A stretch of 36,088 bases of DNA from a virus. The stretch lies in IMG/VR virus record IMGVR_UViG_3300024517_000050, positions 1-36,088 of that record; one strand, given 5' to 3'. This document shows positions 23,604 through 32,738 of the stretch, piece after piece; within the stretch, counting starts at the first letter, position 1; the number at the start of each line of letters is the position of its first letter. A model generated the notes under the pieces. The model ran no database searches. It was not told the origin of the DNA and worked only from the letters and a program-made list of their open reading frames with translations. Both the position numbers and the translations under genes were made by a program.

Positions 23604-25112
23604 TCACGTCCGAGCCGTTCGGACATCAACAAGCGCGACAACATCCTGGATCGCGACACCACGCAGCGCCGGGAACCGGATCTGGAACCCGTTGGCCCAA
23701 CCCTGCTCTCCGAAACTGGCCCGCCAAGAATCCGGTGTCCCATCAGCAGACGCAGCCTCGCAAGCCTCAACCCACGGTTCAGGGTTGGTGGTTACGAGCC
23801 CGCCGCCGTACGGCCCGAGTGCGTCAATAGTGACCCGCATCTGGTTGAACGTGTCAGCCACACCGGACGCCCACTTACGGAACTGGATCACCAACGATCG
23901 GACCCGCACCTGCCGTCCCTGCCCGTCATACCAAGCTGGCAGCGTGAAAGTACCGGTCACAAGATCGGTGTCGCCGTAGTCGACCGGTGCCGCCCAATCG
24001 TCATCGTTGTGCGCCGGACGGGCGTTGTCATGGGCGAACGACAGCACCGCCGGAGCGAGCCCGACCTGATCGTTTCGGACCATCGCGAAGATCACACCGT
24101 CAGGCATGTCGGCGGCGTCGGTGACAGTCGCAGGCGCGAGCGCCCCTAAATCGAACGGTGTGAAGTGTCGGGTCCAAGCGTTGTCCTTCCACAACAACCA
24201 GTCGGTGCCAGTAGTCGACGAGTCCTCGCCCGCCAAAATCAAGGTGCGCGCGGTCGGCGTCACGATGCAGGTGTGACCCTTGAACGGCAAGGCTCGAGGG
24301 TCGAGGCGTTGCGTCTCGTCGAGGTCGACGCGTTCACCATTCCAAAACGCCGGGACCTGCTGCGTCGGCCAGTACACGACACGGTTGTCGGTCGTGACGC
24401 TCGAGGTGCGATGCTCAACCGGGCCGTTCCCCACGATGTCCTCACGGATGAACGCCTGGTTGCCGAGCACACCAGAAATCGACCACCAACCCGACTTTTT
24501 GCCGCAGTACAGGGTGTTGTAAATCGGGATCAGAGCCGTGACCGGTTCGTTGTTGCCGATGTCGTAGTAGTTGTTGAGCGGCCACGTATCGAAGTCGGCT
24601 CCGGACGCATCAACTTTGCTGTACCAGATCCGCCACGGAATGTTCTCGTCGACCCCAACCATGAACGCACCCCATCGGACGACCATCGACAACGGGCCCG
24701 GCGTGGTGATCGGCGCCGTCGCGTACGCCACATGCTTGTAGAGCACACCGTCATACAACGAATACAGGACGCTGTTGCCGCGAACGAAGTCGACGGGTGA
24801 CGACGCCGACACCGGATATGTTGCGTACCCGGTCGCGGTCGCAGGGTCGGTCATCGGGAACTCGTACAAGTCGTCGAGGACGACCAGGAGCTTGTTGCCG
24901 TACACGTCGAACCCCATCGGACCGTCAACGACGGGATGCGTTGGGAGGCCGTTGACGGTGATCTGCTTGAAGCCGGCTCGGGGACCGATCAGACCGGATC
25001 GGTACAGTTTGACGTTGCGACCCGAGAACTGGTCTTTGGCGGCACGCGACGGATCGAGATGCCCGTAGTCGCCACCCCGAAAGTCGTTCCACCGGATCGC
25101 GAAGTCGACCAC
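23604..25112 (-). CDS. Tail nozzle / stabiliser (tail tubular B-like) protein
   Basis: This 502-residue beta-rich protein begins with the pattern typical of podovirus tail nozzle proteins: FRGGDYGHLDPSRAAKDQF, SGRNVKLYRSGLIGPRAG. Middle repeats have Trp/Tyr-Gly blades (FWNGERVDL, WWSISGVLGNQ), consistent with the beta-propeller fold of T7 gp12/P22 gp10-type proteins. It should form the distal tube of the short tail. Gene order adaptor, then nozzle, is as expected. No tape measure or sheath gene is present, which supports a podovirus. Confidence 0.75.
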   Translation of the reverse strand: MVDFAIRWNDFRGGDYGHLDPSRAAKDQFSGRNVKLYRSGLIGPRAGFKQITVNGLPTHPVVDGPMGFDVYGNKLLVVLDDLYEFPMTDPATATGYATYPVSASSPVDFVRGNSVLYSLYDGVLYKHVAYATAPITTPGPLSMVVRWGAFMVGVDENIPWRIWYSKVDASGADFDTWPLNNYYDIGNNEPVTALIPIYNTLYCGKKSGWWSISGVLGNQAFIREDIVGNGPVEHRTSSVTTDNRVVYWPTQQVPAFWNGERVDLDETQRLDPRALPFKGHTCIVTPTARTLILAGEDSSTTGTDWLLWKDNAWTRHFTPFDLGALAPATVTDAADMPDGVIFAMVRNDQVGLAPAVLSFAHDNARPAHNDDDWAAPVDYGDTDLVTGTFTLPAWYDGQGRQVRVRSLVIQFRKWASGVADTFNQMRVTIDALGPYGGGLVTTNPEPWVEACEAASADGTPDSWRASFGEQGWANGFQIRFPALRGVAIQDVVALVDVRTART

Positions 25113-25115
25113 AAC

Positions 25116-25736
25116 CTAAATCCAGCTTCCTTCTCGCACCCGGATACGAACCGGGCCGGTGGTGCGCCGTACGTCACGCCGGATGCGCTGCACCCATTGG
25201 AGGTACTCGGCGAGATGCGCTGCGGCTGCCGTGCGGTCGTCCTCACGGATCGACAACAGTTCAGCCGCCTTCGAGATGACCGCACCGGCGAACTGGTCGG
25301 GCATCGTCAACGCATCGGCGTCGTCGACCAGTGCGGCGCTCGTCCGATAGTACAGATGGATGAACGTGTAATCGGTCGCGGGGACCGGGCGAACCTCAAT
25401 CGCGTTGCCGATCGCCGCGAACACTTCGGGTTGACCGCTCTGCGTCAGATCACGCAAATACAGATCCGATGGCGCGATCGCCGATAGTTCGTCGTCGCCG
25501 ATGAACAACGAACGGGTCGCCCGCCAATCAGACGGCATCGACAACGCAGTCGTCGGCGCCGAAATCGTCGGGTTGGCGACAGCTTCCTGCCACGGCCACC
25601 GCTGCTCCGTTTCGAGCGTTTGGACCGCCTGGTTGATCGCGTCGTCGAGTGCGTCGTCGCCGTTGAACCGGTCCGTGATCGCGATACCGCACCTCGAACG
25701 GGTCAGGCGGCGCAACAGCATCAAGGAAACGGTCAT
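25116..25736 (-). CDS. Head-tail adaptor (SU10-adaptor-like) protein
   Basis: This 206-residue protein has the helical N-terminal pattern of phage adaptor proteins: LTRSRCGIAITDRF, DDALDDAINQAVQTLETEQ, RWPW. A central beta part (PSDWRATRSLFIG, and FIHLYYRTSAALVDDADAL) and helices with PDQFAGAVISKAAELL follow, which is the T7 gp11/SU10 adaptor arrangement. It connects the portal to the tail nozzle. ATG 25736 overlaps the previous stop (TGATG); GTG 25739 is the alternative start. Confidence 0.7.
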   Translation of the reverse strand: MTVSLMLLRRLTRSRCGIAITDRFNGDDALDDAINQAVQTLETEQRWPWQEAVANPTISAPTTALSMPSDWRATRSLFIGDDELSAIAPSDLYLRDLTQSGQPEVFAAIGNAIEVRPVPATDYTFIHLYYRTSAALVDDADALTMPDQFAGAVISKAAELLSIREDDRTAAAAHLAEYLQWVQRIRRDVRRTTGPVRIRVREGSWI

Positions 25737-26140
25737 CACATGTCCTGTCTGAAAGCGTGCGCCAGACGCGGTGCCGCTTCCTCAGTAATCCATTCGTCGA
25801 ACGCCGACTTCTTGTCGGCGTCGATCTTGTCGTTGTGAGCGTTGTTCTCGACGAACAAATCCCGTTGCACCCGACGCGAGTCGTAATCGCGTAGCTGCAT
25901 CAGGACTCGTTCGTCGAACAAGACGCCAGGTTTCGAGCGGCACACCATCCGATACTTGTTATCGACCTCGCAACGCCAAATCTCCCATCGCGGGTCGTTC
26001 CAGTAGACGGCGAGACGCTCGTCGCCTTCCCAGCCGATCACCGGGTCCCCGTAGTGGAGTTTGTCGATCAACTCGGTCATGCCGGCGTCCATCCATAGGG
26101 ACCGGCCCCCCACATGTTCGGGGTGAATCATTCCTGGCAT
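25736..26140 (-). CDS. Virion-associated protein of unknown role, 134 aa
   Basis: ATG 26140 is favoured by AGGAGG 7 bases upstream (complement of 26148-26153). The protein is mixed: a beta part (GDPVIGWEGDERLAVYWND, WEIWRCEVDNKYRMVC) and a helical C-terminal half with charged residues. It lies between the capsid and adaptor genes and probably serves in the virion or its assembly. I do not recognise a family. Confidence 0.6.
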   Translation of the reverse strand: MPGMIHPEHVGGRSLWMDAGMTELIDKLHYGDPVIGWEGDERLAVYWNDPRWEIWRCEVDNKYRMVCRSKPGVLFDERVLMQLRDYDSRRVQRDLFVENNAHNDKIDADKKSAFDEWITEEAAPRLAHAFRQDM

Positions 26141-26143
26141 CAC

Positions 26144-26237
26144 TGAACCTCCTCGCGGGTAGAGAGAACTCGTGACCGGGACGGGCTAGGGAACCGCGAG
26201 GAAGCTCTACACTCGCCCCGGTCACGAACCGTTGGCA
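26144..26237. terminator. Capsid-downstream stem-loop
   Basis: Between the capsid gene stop and the next start lies a perfect 11-bp inverted repeat, TCGTGACCGGG (26170-26180) and its complement (26217-26227), with a 36-base centre. The centre holds a further 5-bp stem GCGAG/CTCGC (26196-26200/26212-26216). There is no U-run. It may be a partial terminator or an mRNA 3' end protector that raises capsid transcript levels over downstream genes. Confidence 0.5.
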
Positions 26238-27476
26238 TCAGGGGGTCAGGTCGTTGATGCGTGCGTGCGCGTTGCGTGCGTCCGTGGCGCACTCCATGTA
26301 GTTGAACAGAGTGGCACCATACGCGTCGATGCCGGCGACACGGTTGAGGACTGCGCCGTCCTCGTCCATGAACTCCCAATCCGACATGCGATAGTTCTGC
26401 ATCCGCTTGGTGGTGATCCCGAACGCCGTCCCATCGGGGCAGTCCTTGTCCCACATCATCGACACCGTGTTGGCGCCGGTCTGGCCCTGCGAGATCGAGG
26501 ACATGTTCAGCCCCCGGTAGCCGCCGGGCAGTTCGGTGGGCGTGTTGAACTGGCGGAGCGCCGTGAACAACGCAGCCGTATTGCGAGAGACACCAGCGGA
26601 CGTGATCCACAGGTTGATCTGCTCACCGGAAGCGATGTTCACTTCCTGGTCGGCTTCGATGAACATGTCCTCCGACACGGCACGCGGGGTGCCGCCGTTG
26701 TCGTTGACGAACGACACCCAATTGGGGACCGTCGTCGGGTTGATGTTCCACAGCGTGCCGGAACTGTTGATCTGCGTCTGCAAACCGGTCAGTTCCTTCT
26801 GGCCTTCGCCGCCGTCGATGCCACCGGCGCCCTCGCGGAACACGAAGTGGATCGCGGAGGTGGTGACAGCGGCACCGGAAATGGTGATCTTCTTCCCGGC
26901 AACGTCGACAGCCGAAATGGTGCGGGTCGTCACGCTGACCACATCGGTATCGGCGACCGTGCCGATGTCGACGGTCATGCCGATGAGGAACTGGCGCATC
27001 GCCGACGCCGGCGTGGTCGCGGCGAGCACGACCAGAGTCGCGGCCGACGTGACACCACACGTTGCGATGACACCGTTCGAGGTGCCGAACAACTGACGGT
27101 TCACGTCGTTCTTGAGGTCGCGGACGACACCCTGAGTTTCCGACTCGACGGCTCGGGTGAACGAACCCCGATCGGAACCCATTGAACGGATCGTCGGTCC
27201 GCTGATCTGGATGCTGCCGTAGTTGTACTTGAGGACGACGCGTTCCTCGGAGTACCCCTGGTTGCCAGCGGTGGGCAGAGCGCCGTTCTCGGCGCGGGCG
27301 CCGACACCGTGGTTGCGGTTGGTGTTGATGGAGAGGACCGCTCGGCGACCTTCAACATCTTCGGAGTTCTGCTCTACCTGAGAGAGCAAAAACACCTCGT
27401 TGTTGAGGACGTTGCGGACCATCGGGAGATAGAACTCCTTGAGGGCCGCGTCGGCGGTGGTACGGGTGAGAGACAT
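26238..27476 (-). CDS. Major capsid protein
   Basis: This 412-residue protein sits directly after the scaffold gene. It has a helical N-terminus (TTADAALKEFYLPMVRNVL), an E-loop-like region (RRAVLSINTNRNHGVGARAE, NQGYSEERVVLKYNYGSIQI), a central part with GMTVDIGTVADTDVVSVTTR and a C-terminal helix-strand pattern (WEFMDEDGAVLNRVAGIDA) typical of HK97-fold capsid proteins in podoviruses. The gene has its own structured 183-base leader and a downstream stem-loop, which fits high expression. It forms the shell with the portal at one vertex. Confidence 0.8.
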   Translation of the reverse strand: MSLTRTTADAALKEFYLPMVRNVLNNEVFLLSQVEQNSEDVEGRRAVLSINTNRNHGVGARAENGALPTAGNQGYSEERVVLKYNYGSIQISGPTIRSMGSDRGSFTRAVESETQGVVRDLKNDVNRQLFGTSNGVIATCGVTSAATLVVLAATTPASAMRQFLIGMTVDIGTVADTDVVSVTTRTISAVDVAGKKITISGAAVTTSAIHFVFREGAGGIDGGEGQKELTGLQTQINSSGTLWNINPTTVPNWVSFVNDNGGTPRAVSEDMFIEADQEVNIASGEQINLWITSAGVSRNTAALFTALRQFNTPTELPGGYRGLNMSSISQGQTGANTVSMMWDKDCPDGTAFGITTKRMQNYRMSDWEFMDEDGAVLNRVAGIDAYGATLFNYMECATDARNAHARINDLTP

Positions 27477-27659
27477 GGGGAAACCCCACTTTCGGTGAGA
27501 GGATGTGTTGTCGTCTTGGACCGTTCACCAGGAACCGCGTCCCGTCCGAGCTGGGCTCCTGGCCCCACACTCGCTCTCGGCCGAGCACCAGGCTCCGCAC
27601 CGATTCACTTGTTGATGTTACACACCTCCACACAAAACTGTGCGATGGTGCGATTTACG
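27477..27659 (-). promoter_or_regulatory. Structured 183-base leader of the capsid gene
   Basis: This gap holds no gene. On the transcript it has two hairpins with the same CTGGT loop and the same preceding GCGG: GAGC/GCTC (complement of 27583-27595) and GTTC/GAAC (complement of 27523-27535). The stems differ by compensatory changes. A third hairpin GGGC/GCCC with loop CAGGA (27553-27565) lies between them, and its loop can pair with CCTGG. GGGGTTTCCCC touches the ATG (27477-27487). A weak promoter candidate is CGCACA, 18-bp spacer, TAACAT (complement of 27639-27644 and 27615-27620). Confidence 0.45.
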
Positions 27660-28568
27660 TCAGGTGCTGCCGGGGTCGTTGCGGGCGGCGAGCATCGCTG
27701 TCGTGCGTTTGCGTGCGTCCTCCCACGAAGTGACCTCATTGTGCTGGTTCGACGGGGTGCCATCGGGCGCCGGTGTTGCCCTGGTCCCGTTCTTGATGCC
27801 GTTCACGTAATCGTCGACCGCTGCCTGCTTCATGTCGGCAACGAACTTGACGCCGGCGGCGAGGTCGCCGTCAGCATGGTTGTTCGTGTACCACAACGCC
27901 AGGAACCCGGCCCCGGCCTGTTGCGGGTCGTCGGAGCGGGCATCGAACCCTGCTTCCCGAAGTTTCGCGAACACACCATCAACCTCTACCTTACGGTTGG
28001 CTTCCTGGTCCCGGTTCGCTAACTCCTGGGCGACGAGCTCGGACACCTTCTCGGGTGTCAGAGTCGCCGGGTCGACACCATCGGGGGTGAGTTCGCCGGC
28101 GGCTGCCGCGTCGGCTGCGGCCCGCTGCTCCGGTGTCGCCGTGTTCGGGTCGACGCCGTGTTCGGCGAGGATGGCTTCCGATACCGCCTGGAACCGTGAC
28201 GCAGCGGACACCGGGTCGGTGCGGAATTCTCCCATCAACTGCGTCCATGCCTGCTGGTCGTCCGGGGTGAACTGGTCGTACTCGGCGAGCACGTCCTTAC
28301 GGTCAGCGAACTGCTGTTCGAGGTCGCGGGCTTGGGTCCGGTACCGGGCGCCCTCGGCCCGGATGCTTTCGACGTATCCACGGTCGAACACCGCTTGATC
28401 GGCGGCGAGGTCCCCTAGAACGTCCGGGGCTGTGTCCCCTGACGGCGGTGCGGAAACCGGTTCAGGTGTTGGGTCTGCCGCTATTGGGGGCGCGGACTGT
28501 CCACTTGACGTGTCCCCTCCGCTGTCCGCTACCGGTTCGGGTGTTGGCGCTTCACTCGCTGGTGACAT
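27660..28568 (-). CDS. Capsid scaffolding protein
   Basis: This 302-residue acidic protein lies between portal and capsid. The N-terminal 60 residues are Pro/Ser/Asp-rich with a repeated PTPEPV motif. The central part is strongly helical (RGYVESIRAEGARYRTQARD, LEQQFADRKDVLAEYDQF), and the C-terminal part is mixed helix ending in a basic helix (SWEDARKRTTAMLAAR), where scaffold proteins usually bind the capsid protein. The protein should guide shell assembly and then leave the head. It overlaps the portal gene end by 17 bases. Confidence 0.75.
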   Translation of the reverse strand: MSPASEAPTPEPVADSGGDTSSGQSAPPIAADPTPEPVSAPPSGDTAPDVLGDLAADQAVFDRGYVESIRAEGARYRTQARDLEQQFADRKDVLAEYDQFTPDDQQAWTQLMGEFRTDPVSAASRFQAVSEAILAEHGVDPNTATPEQRAAADAAAAGELTPDGVDPATLTPEKVSELVAQELANRDQEANRKVEVDGVFAKLREAGFDARSDDPQQAGAGFLALWYTNNHADGDLAAGVKFVADMKQAAVDDYVNGIKNGTRATPAPDGTPSNQHNEVTSWEDARKRTTAMLAARNDPGST

Positions 28569-30549
28569 CTTCTGGTTCCTCGCTGTTTGGTTGTAGCCCC
28601 GGCTGCTGTTGCGGTGGGGGCTGAGATTCCTGTTCGGGGATCATGTCGGCTGGGATCGACGTTGTACCTGGTGCGGCTGCTTGCAGCGCGGCGGCGTCAG
28701 CCATCGTGCCAGCCGGCAGAACCGTGGTGGCTTCGGTTGGGAGCATCGCTGCGGCAGGCGAGAACCCTGCGGCCTGCATTTCTTGTGCGGCCTGCTGCGC
28801 CGCATATAGTTCGTGGCCGGCAAGATGCATACGAATGATGGCCTGGATTTCTTCCGGTGAGTTCTCGTAGCGTTCCGACCGAACGAAATCGCGGTGGAGA
28901 CGAATATGGTTCTGGTGGTCGTCGATCACGTCGATCGTGCGAGCCGAACCGGTCGCCATCCAATAGTTCTCGCGTTGCGCCTTCGCCGTGTCCGGGTCGA
29001 TACCAGCCAACAGATCGTCCTGATCGGGCAGATCGGCGACCTTCGCCAACTCCCACGGCGTTGTGATGATCCCACGATCGTACAACTGCATCGCGTACGC
29101 CGCCTGAGCGGCGCGGGACCGAGGCATCACAGAATCCAACGGCACGATCGCGGTCGTCTGCTCAAGATCAGGACCAGTCCATTTGACGACTTCGGGGACA
29201 CCGGTCGGCATCCGAATCATCGACGATCGGGTTTCCTTCACGTTCTTGGCGTACAACTCGAGAACCATCGACGCGACCCGCCCCCAGCACTCGCCGAGAG
29301 CCTTAGCGAACGACCCGACCGGGGTGTCGTCGTTCTCGGACAGGATCGACAAAGCGATCCCCGATTCGACACCGGCCGGTGCCTCGCCACGCGAAATGTC
29401 GTGGACCGACAAGATGTCGTCGAGAGCGTCGCCCAACATGCCCGGTTGTCTGATCCACCAGTCCGGCATCGACGGAGGCGACTTGTACTCAGGTTCGACC
29501 CCGTTGATCGGGTTGTACTCGACAGCTTCGCCGGCCATGTCGGTCAGTTCCTCAACGTCATCGACGGAACCGTTCGGAATCCACAGACGGGCGTTGCCAG
29601 CCAGTTTGATGTGTTCCACGATCGACGACCACGACGCGTTCAGGATCGCCTGCACCGGGACCGCATCGGTGACGGGGGTGTGCCCGGTCCAGATGCCGTG
29701 GATCGGTTCGACGACAGCGAGCCCAATGTTGAGCCGATCAGTGAACGGGAAAGGCCACTCGGCGTGTTCGACCGGTTCCTGACCGACGACCGTCATCACC
29801 TGACCAGGGTTCTGACCGGTCGGCCGCTCATAGTAGGTGAGGACCATCGTCAACGGGATGTTCTCGCCTCGCTCTGAGCGATCCGCTAGCCTCCAGATCG
29901 TTTCGACCGCTCGGGCGTCCGCAGCCGGTTCCTTCTCAAGCCCGAACATCTGTTGCACTTCGGCGGGTGGGAGAGCCTGCCCACGAACCCACCATCGGGC
30001 TTCCTCGCCGTTGCGGGTCCCCGGATCGAAAGCGATCTCGTGGAGGGACACGACAGTCAGTTTCACGTCGCCCGTGTGGACCGGTTGTCCGTCGTTGTCG
30101 GCGGCGACCTGCACACCGACACGGTGGTCCCACTCGACGCAGATCCCGGCGACACCGGCCTCCCAAACACAGTTCGCGTGGTCGAGCCGCAACCCTTCCC
30201 AATTCTGTCGCAGATGGGTTTCGGCTAGAGCCGCCTCAGCGGTCCGCGATGCTTTCGTGGACGCATCATCGGGTGAGGTCGGTGGGACATCGAATATGAG
30301 CGACCGGCGCGTCAGCTTCGCCATCGTGCGTCGAGTGTCCGGCCCGATGCGCGGCACCGACGCCCTCACACGTTGTGGGGAACGAGGGAGTTCCTCGAGA
30401 CGCCCCGAAGCACGATTCCAGTACACCCATTGCCGGTTCCTGATGAACGCACCGTTCACTGACGCCTGTTCGCGTTCGACACGAGTCGACTTGATCCCCT
30501 GTTCCCAGGCGTCCCGAACCTTCTTGGGTGTCATCTGTGTCATGTCCAT
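28552..30549 (-). CDS. Portal protein
   Basis: This 665-residue protein follows terminase (with two small genes) and precedes the scaffold, the usual position of a portal. It has a helical N-terminus (KKVRDAWEQGIKSTRVEREQ), the phrase VYWNRASGRLEELPRSPQRV, a stem/wing region with WSSIVEHIKLAGNARLWIPNG and a Gln/Pro-rich C-terminal tail (PEQESQPPPQQQPGLQ). The portal is the ring through which DNA enters and leaves. The length is in the range of podovirus portals. I place the start at ATG 30549. Confidence 0.75.
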   Translation of the reverse strand: MDMTQMTPKKVRDAWEQGIKSTRVEREQASVNGAFIRNRQWVYWNRASGRLEELPRSPQRVRASVPRIGPDTRRTMAKLTRRSLIFDVPPTSPDDASTKASRTAEAALAETHLRQNWEGLRLDHANCVWEAGVAGICVEWDHRVGVQVAADNDGQPVHTGDVKLTVVSLHEIAFDPGTRNGEEARWWVRGQALPPAEVQQMFGLEKEPAADARAVETIWRLADRSERGENIPLTMVLTYYERPTGQNPGQVMTVVGQEPVEHAEWPFPFTDRLNIGLAVVEPIHGIWTGHTPVTDAVPVQAILNASWSSIVEHIKLAGNARLWIPNGSVDDVEELTDMAGEAVEYNPINGVEPEYKSPPSMPDWWIRQPGMLGDALDDILSVHDISRGEAPAGVESGIALSILSENDDTPVGSFAKALGECWGRVASMVLELYAKNVKETRSSMIRMPTGVPEVVKWTGPDLEQTTAIVPLDSVMPRSRAAQAAYAMQLYDRGIITTPWELAKVADLPDQDDLLAGIDPDTAKAQRENYWMATGSARTIDVIDDHQNHIRLHRDFVRSERYENSPEEIQAIIRMHLAGHELYAAQQAAQEMQAAGFSPAAAMLPTEATTVLPAGTMADAAALQAAAPGTTSIPADMIPEQESQPPPQQQPGLQPNSEEPEDVTSE

Positions 30550-30550
30550 G

Positions 30551-30790
30551 TCAGGTCAGCCCTTCAACAAGCACCGGTTCCACGGCCGGTTTCGGGTCGG
30601 CTGCCGCCCGACCGGCTTGCCGATCGAACGCGATGATCTCGCCGCTATGGCGGGCGATGGCCCGATCGACAAGGGCGCGGCGTTCCGCCGACCAGTTGTC
30701 TCTCTCGCGCTGGTGTAGGAGCACCAGCACACACGCCATAGCGGCGAGCACGGCGACCGCACCAGCAAGGATGACGACCGCCGCGATCAT
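30551..30790 (-). CDS. Small membrane-anchored protein, 79 aa
   Basis: One hydrophobic segment at the very start (IAAVVILAGAVAVLAAMACV and further VLLH) is followed by a charged, cytoplasmic-type tail (QRERDNWSAERRALVDRAIA). It may be a holin-like or spanin-like lysis protein, or another membrane protein; there is no stronger evidence. The start overlaps the stop of the upstream gene (ATGA). Confidence 0.6.
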   Translation of the reverse strand: MIAAVVILAGAVAVLAAMACVLVLLHQRERDNWSAERRALVDRAIARHSGEIIAFDRQAGRAAADPKPAVEPVLVEGLT

Positions 30791-31149
30791 TCGTCGGACC
30801 CAACCAACGACACGACCTCAGGGGGAAGGTCGACGCCGACGAACGACGCAGCGTTGAACACGTCGCGGAGCGCCGCACGCAACTGGTCGTTGTCGGCGCG
30901 CATACTTTCGAGCTCGGCGTTCTTGACCTTCACCTCGTCACGGGTGCCCTTCGGCACCACCTTGAGGTCGAGCTGGGCGTTCAACACCTCGACGCCCTTC
31001 TCGGAGATGCACAACACACCGAACGGGGGCATCCCCTCGAGGTCGACATCGAGTTGGACGATCCGACCGACTTTCGCCGGGTCGGACTTGCGGAGAATCA
31101 GACAGGCGCCGGTAGCGGTGTCAATCGGGAACGCTTCAAGGGTTTTCAT
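30787..31149 (-). CDS. Hypothetical protein, 120 aa
   Basis: ATG 31149 lies 5 bases after the terminase stop. The upstream in-frame region is inside terminase and is rejected. The protein has a beta-rich first half (ACLILRKSDPAKVGRIVQLD, VLCISEKGVEVLNAQLDLKV) and then a coiled coil (VKNAELESMRADNDQLRAAL). Its place next to large terminase would suit a small terminase, but size and pattern do not match what I know of that family. Function unknown. Confidence 0.6.
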   Translation of the reverse strand: MKTLEAFPIDTATGACLILRKSDPAKVGRIVQLDVDLEGMPPFGVLCISEKGVEVLNAQLDLKVVPKGTRDEVKVKNAELESMRADNDQLRAALRDVFNAASFVGVDLPPEVVSLVGSDE

Positions 31150-31154
31150 GCTGG

Positions 31155-32732
31155 TTAGAACCTTCCAAGGGTTTGATGATACTTGTTTGCCTTCTCGCGT
31201 TTGCGGATTCGTTCCCACATGATGTCGGCGGCGCTCGTCGGTTCCGCCTTGTGATGTCGGGCGTGAACGGCCCGCTTCGCTAGTTCGCCGGCAGCGTACG
31301 ACAAGCAGTCCACCATGTCGTCGTACTTGGCGACCGGGAACGTCAACACTTCGTCTAAGAAGTCGGACACCCACTCAGCGTGATCCGGTATCCAAATGCG
31401 GCCGGCCGCAGCGAGCGCCGCCGCCGTTTCGGCGCGTGCAATCTTGTTTTTGTCGGGTGTCAACCAGCGGACCACGACACCGTTGCGTTGCACCTGGCTG
31501 AACATCGACAGCGTGGCAGCCTGCTTCTCGATGCCGACCCATGCCGGCTCGAACGTGTCCCACACCGACTGGATCAGCGGGGCGTGCTCGTGGTGTTCGG
31601 CGCGGACCCGCCGCATGTCAAGCAACGCCAGAATCGTGTTCTCGCCCGGCACCACACCCCACGTCGCTATCGCCGTGTAATCGGAGCGTTGGGTGCGGGT
31701 GTACGCCGGGTCCATCGTCGAGAACTTCCACACCTCGGACGCATCGACGATGTGATCCCCGAACCGGTAATACGCACGATCGTTGTTCTCGAACCGGGCG
31801 TACTTCCCGAACCATTCCCTCTTGAACATGCCGCCGCCGAGCGGCACGGGGCGCTGCTGATACAACGACGCCCACGGGCCCGGCCCGACATCTATCCGGA
31901 TACCTGACAGTGCTTCCTCGTCGTAGCGTTCCGGGCACAACGCATCACCAGGTCGGCGACCGAGAGCGTCATTTTCCTCGGCGATCGCCGGCAGCCGAAC
32001 CCGTTTGATCCGGGCGCCGCCAACGGGCGGATTCTTGACAAGTCTGCCGATCAGATCGTCCTCATGCCAGCGGGACATGATGACCAAGGTCTTAGCGCCG
32101 GGTTCGCGGCGAGTCAGGAACGTCGACTGCCACCACTCCCACAGTTTCTCGCGCATCACCGGCGACTGCGCTTCCTCAGCGTTCTTGATCGGGTCATCCA
32201 CGATCATCAGGTCGCCGCCCTTGCCGGTGATCGGACCGTTCGCACCAGCGGTACCCATCCCAACATCGGAGCCGACGAGTTGCCAACGGGACGCCGCACG
32301 CGACGTGTCGTCGATCTCGACACCGAACAGGGAGCCGTGCTCAGCGACGATCTCGCGGGCGGCGCGTCCATGGGTTGCAGCGAAGTCTGCTTCGTACGAG
32401 GCGAGCATGACCCGTTTCCGATATTTACAGATGAACCATGCCGGCGTCCACCTCGAGCACGTCAACGTTTTGCCGTGGCGGACGGGTTCCTCAATGACGA
32501 GGATGTCGCAGTCGTCCTCGTCGATCATCGACACGATCAGGTCGGATGTGTGAATGAGATGCTTGTACGGTTCCCATTGGCCTTTCGACAGGGCGACCGC
32601 GAACGTGGCGGGGGACCGCAGCATCATTTCGCGGTCGATTGTGTCGGCGACCCAGCGTTGCTCGCTGGCAGGCATCTTTCCGATTTCGTCGGGTGTCAAC
32701 GCTAGGAGTTGATCCAACAGTGGGGAGTTCAC
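31155..32732 (-). CDS. terL: Terminase large subunit
   Basis: This 525-residue DNA-packaging motor has an N-terminal ATPase: EEPVRHGKT (P-loop, about residue 82-90) and GGDLMIVDDP (Walker B), then SRWHEDDLIGRL (motif III/coupling region). The C-terminal RNase H-like nuclease shows STMDPAYTRTQRSDYTA with the first Asp, WVGIEKQA with Glu and VAKYDDMVDCLSYAAG with the last Asp pair. GTG 32732 is chosen because a promoter places transcription start on it, which makes the mRNA leaderless. An in-frame TTG at 32768 lies in the promoter. It heads the long late block. Confidence 0.93.
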   Translation of the reverse strand: MNSPLLDQLLALTPDEIGKMPASEQRWVADTIDREMMLRSPATFAVALSKGQWEPYKHLIHTSDLIVSMIDEDDCDILVIEEPVRHGKTLTCSRWTPAWFICKYRKRVMLASYEADFAATHGRAAREIVAEHGSLFGVEIDDTSRAASRWQLVGSDVGMGTAGANGPITGKGGDLMIVDDPIKNAEEAQSPVMREKLWEWWQSTFLTRREPGAKTLVIMSRWHEDDLIGRLVKNPPVGGARIKRVRLPAIAEENDALGRRPGDALCPERYDEEALSGIRIDVGPGPWASLYQQRPVPLGGGMFKREWFGKYARFENNDRAYYRFGDHIVDASEVWKFSTMDPAYTRTQRSDYTAIATWGVVPGENTILALLDMRRVRAEHHEHAPLIQSVWDTFEPAWVGIEKQAATLSMFSQVQRNGVVVRWLTPDKNKIARAETAAALAAAGRIWIPDHAEWVSDFLDEVLTFPVAKYDDMVDCLSYAAGELAKRAVHARHHKAEPTSAADIMWERIRKREKANKYHQTLGRF

Positions 32733-32738
32733 GCCCGC

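Noticed and set aside
26232-27185. 317-codon plus-strand frame across the capsid gene
   Set aside because: It is antisense to the well-supported capsid gene and has the His/Arg/Val composition of a GC-rich shadow.
28894-29877. 327-codon plus-strand frame over the portal gene
   Set aside because: It is antisense to the portal and lacks a ribosome site and motifs.
30787-31374. Longer version of the 120-aa gene starting inside terminase
   Set aside because: It would overlap the terminase C-terminus by over 200 bases; ATG 31149 just after the terminase stop is simpler.
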